The notes under the pieces were generated by a model. It searched no databases and was not told the DNA's origin. It saw only the letters and a list, made by a program, of their open reading frames with translations. Position numbers and translations under genes: made by a program. A DNA stretch of 64,000 nucleotides, from NCBI GenBank assembly GCA_035523875.1, contig DATKPY010000035.1, positions 1 through 64,000 of the forward strand, written 5' to 3'. Below, one piece after another: positions 63,304 through 64,000 of this stretch (the first letter of the stretch is position 1; every line of letters begins with the position of its first letter). The stretch is from JASHUC01 sp035523875. Lineage in GTDB: Bacteria > Pseudomonadota > Gammaproteobacteria > Steroidobacterales > Steroidobacteraceae.

Positions 63304-64000
63304 ATGTCAGAAGTCGCATCCCAGACCCTCGAATTCGTCGGCCGCGAGCTCAATCTCGCGCTTGCCGAGGCGCGCAGCGCGCTCGAGAGCTACGTCGAGC
63401 AGCCGCAGAACCTGTCCCTTCTCGAGCGCTGCATCCGCGAGCTGCACCAGGTGCAGGGGGTGCTGCGCATGCTCGAGATCTACGGCGCGGCGCTGCTCGC
63501 CGAGGAGATGGAGCACGTCGCGCACTATCTCGTCGCCACCGCGAGCGAGCGCAAGAACCAGGCGGAGAGCCTCGATGCGCTGATGCGCGCGATGGTGCAG
63601 CTGCCGAGCTACCTCGAGCGGGTGCTCGCCGGCGGCCGCGACCTCGCGCTGGTGCTGCTGCCGCTTCTCAACGATCTGCGGGCGGTGCGCGGCAGCGCGC
63701 TGCTCTCGGAGGGCACGCTCCTCCTCCTCAACCTCAAATCCGATCGCCAGGCGCAGCCGGCGGTCGCCGAGCCCGGGCAGCCGGCGCTCGCCGTCGAGCA
63801 GTGGGCGCGGCGCCTGCGCGCGCGTTTCCAGGTCGGGCTCGTTGGCTGGATCCGCGGCGAGCGGCTCGAGGAGAACCTCGACACGCTCTCGGCCGTCGCG
63901 CAGAAGCTCGAGCAGGTCGCCAGCCGCCAGTCGGTCTTCCAGCTCTGGTGGGTGGTCGGCGCCGTGCTCGAGGCGCTCAAGGACAATGGACTCGAGGGCG
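63304..64000 (+). CDS. chpA: ChpA-type hybrid chemosensory kinase, N-terminal part (truncated by window end)
   Basis: The frame from ATG 63304 (MSEVASQTLEFVGRELNLAL) stays open to the last base. Helical Hpt-like sequence LSLLERCIRELHQVQGVLRMLEIYGAALLAEEME matches the start of the ChpA/CheA hybrid that follows pilJ in type IV pilus chemosensory operons; kinase and receiver domains would lie outside the window. The usual pilK methyltransferase gene is not present between pilJ and chpA. Confidence 0.88.
   Translation, partial: MSEVASQTLEFVGRELNLALAEARSALESYVEQPQNLSLLERCIRELHQVQGVLRMLEIYGAALLAEEMEHVAHYLVATASERKNQAESLDALMRAMVQLPSYLERVLAGGRDLALVLLPLLNDLRAVRGSALLSEGTLLLLNLKSDRQAQPAVAEPGQPALAVEQWARRLRARFQVGLVGWIRGERLEENLDTLSAVAQKLEQVASRQSVFQLWWVVGAVLEALKDNGLEG

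Overview
The window is very GC-rich bacterial chromosome, almost completely coding, with short gaps and many ATGA or GTG stop/start overlaps. Gene content and order point to a gammaproteobacterium near the Xanthomonadales/Nevskiales (Steroidobacteraceae-like) or Pseudomonas branch. The evidence is minCDE, a macromolecular-synthesis operon (rpsU-yqeY-dnaG-rpoD), a split class II ribonucleotide reductase (nrdJa/nrdJb) as known in Pseudomonas, and a block yggT-proC-yggS/pilT-pilU ... pyrB-ruvX-yqgE-tonB-gshB/pilGHIJ-chpA whose order resembles Pseudomonas aeruginosa. The taxonomic placement is inference. No rRNA, tRNA, CRISPR array, phage or insertion sequence was recognised; the only mobile-type element is an intein.

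Layout. 1-3.8 kb: an SLC13-type permease (cut by the window edge), a HAD phosphatase and minCDE. 3.8-10.5 kb: a four-gene, translationally coupled RND efflux operon (RND pump, HlyD adaptor, NodT outer-membrane factor, GntR regulator) behind a promoter that carries a palindrome. 10.5-13.3 kb: a second coupled operon with a membrane-anchored winged-helix regulator, a siderophore-interacting FAD reductase and an Oxygenase-NA type 2OG-Fe(II) oxygenase. 13.5-17 kb: tandem DUF6644 membrane proteins, Nudix, SDR, VOC and DUF4404 proteins. 17-22 kb: the rpsU-yqeY-dnaG-rpoD operon with readable promoters for rpsU and rpoD. 22-31 kb: tsaD-folB-folK, a pteridine-reductase-like SDR, a MidA-type methyltransferase, cca, a putative metallo-aminopeptidase, an NDUFA9-like protein and degQ.

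31-35.5 kb: nrdJa, interrupted by a 365-residue LAGLIDADG intein placed exactly at the catalytic cysteine, followed by nrdJb and a terminator. A near-perfect NrdR box lies in the leader. 35.5-40 kb: tetR plus two ABC exporter half-transporters, with a 26-bp perfect palindrome upstream of tetR. 40-40.5 kb: a 560-bp gap containing a strong minus-strand intrinsic terminator, possibly the end of an unannotated small RNA. 40.5-50 kb: an MltD-like LysM transglycosylase with a collagen-like tract, a lipoprotein, an L,D-transpeptidase, ppnN, small unknown proteins around an orphan ParA, htpG with a sigma-32-type promoter, an alpha/beta hydrolase and an HU-like protein.

50.6-64 kb: yggT-proC-yggS, then three tandem PilT-family retraction ATPases (pilT, pilU and a second pilU-like gene), the pyrB-ruvX-yqgE-tonB-gshB cluster on the opposite strand, and the Chp chemosensory operon pilG-pilH-pilI-pilJ-chpA, with chpA running off the end. 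PilJ here has almost no periplasmic part. Together these genes would assemble, retract and steer type IV pili. The most unusual items are the intein at the RNR active site, the extra PilU paralogue, the sensorless PilJ, the membrane-regulator/SIP/oxygenase operon and the orphan terminator region.
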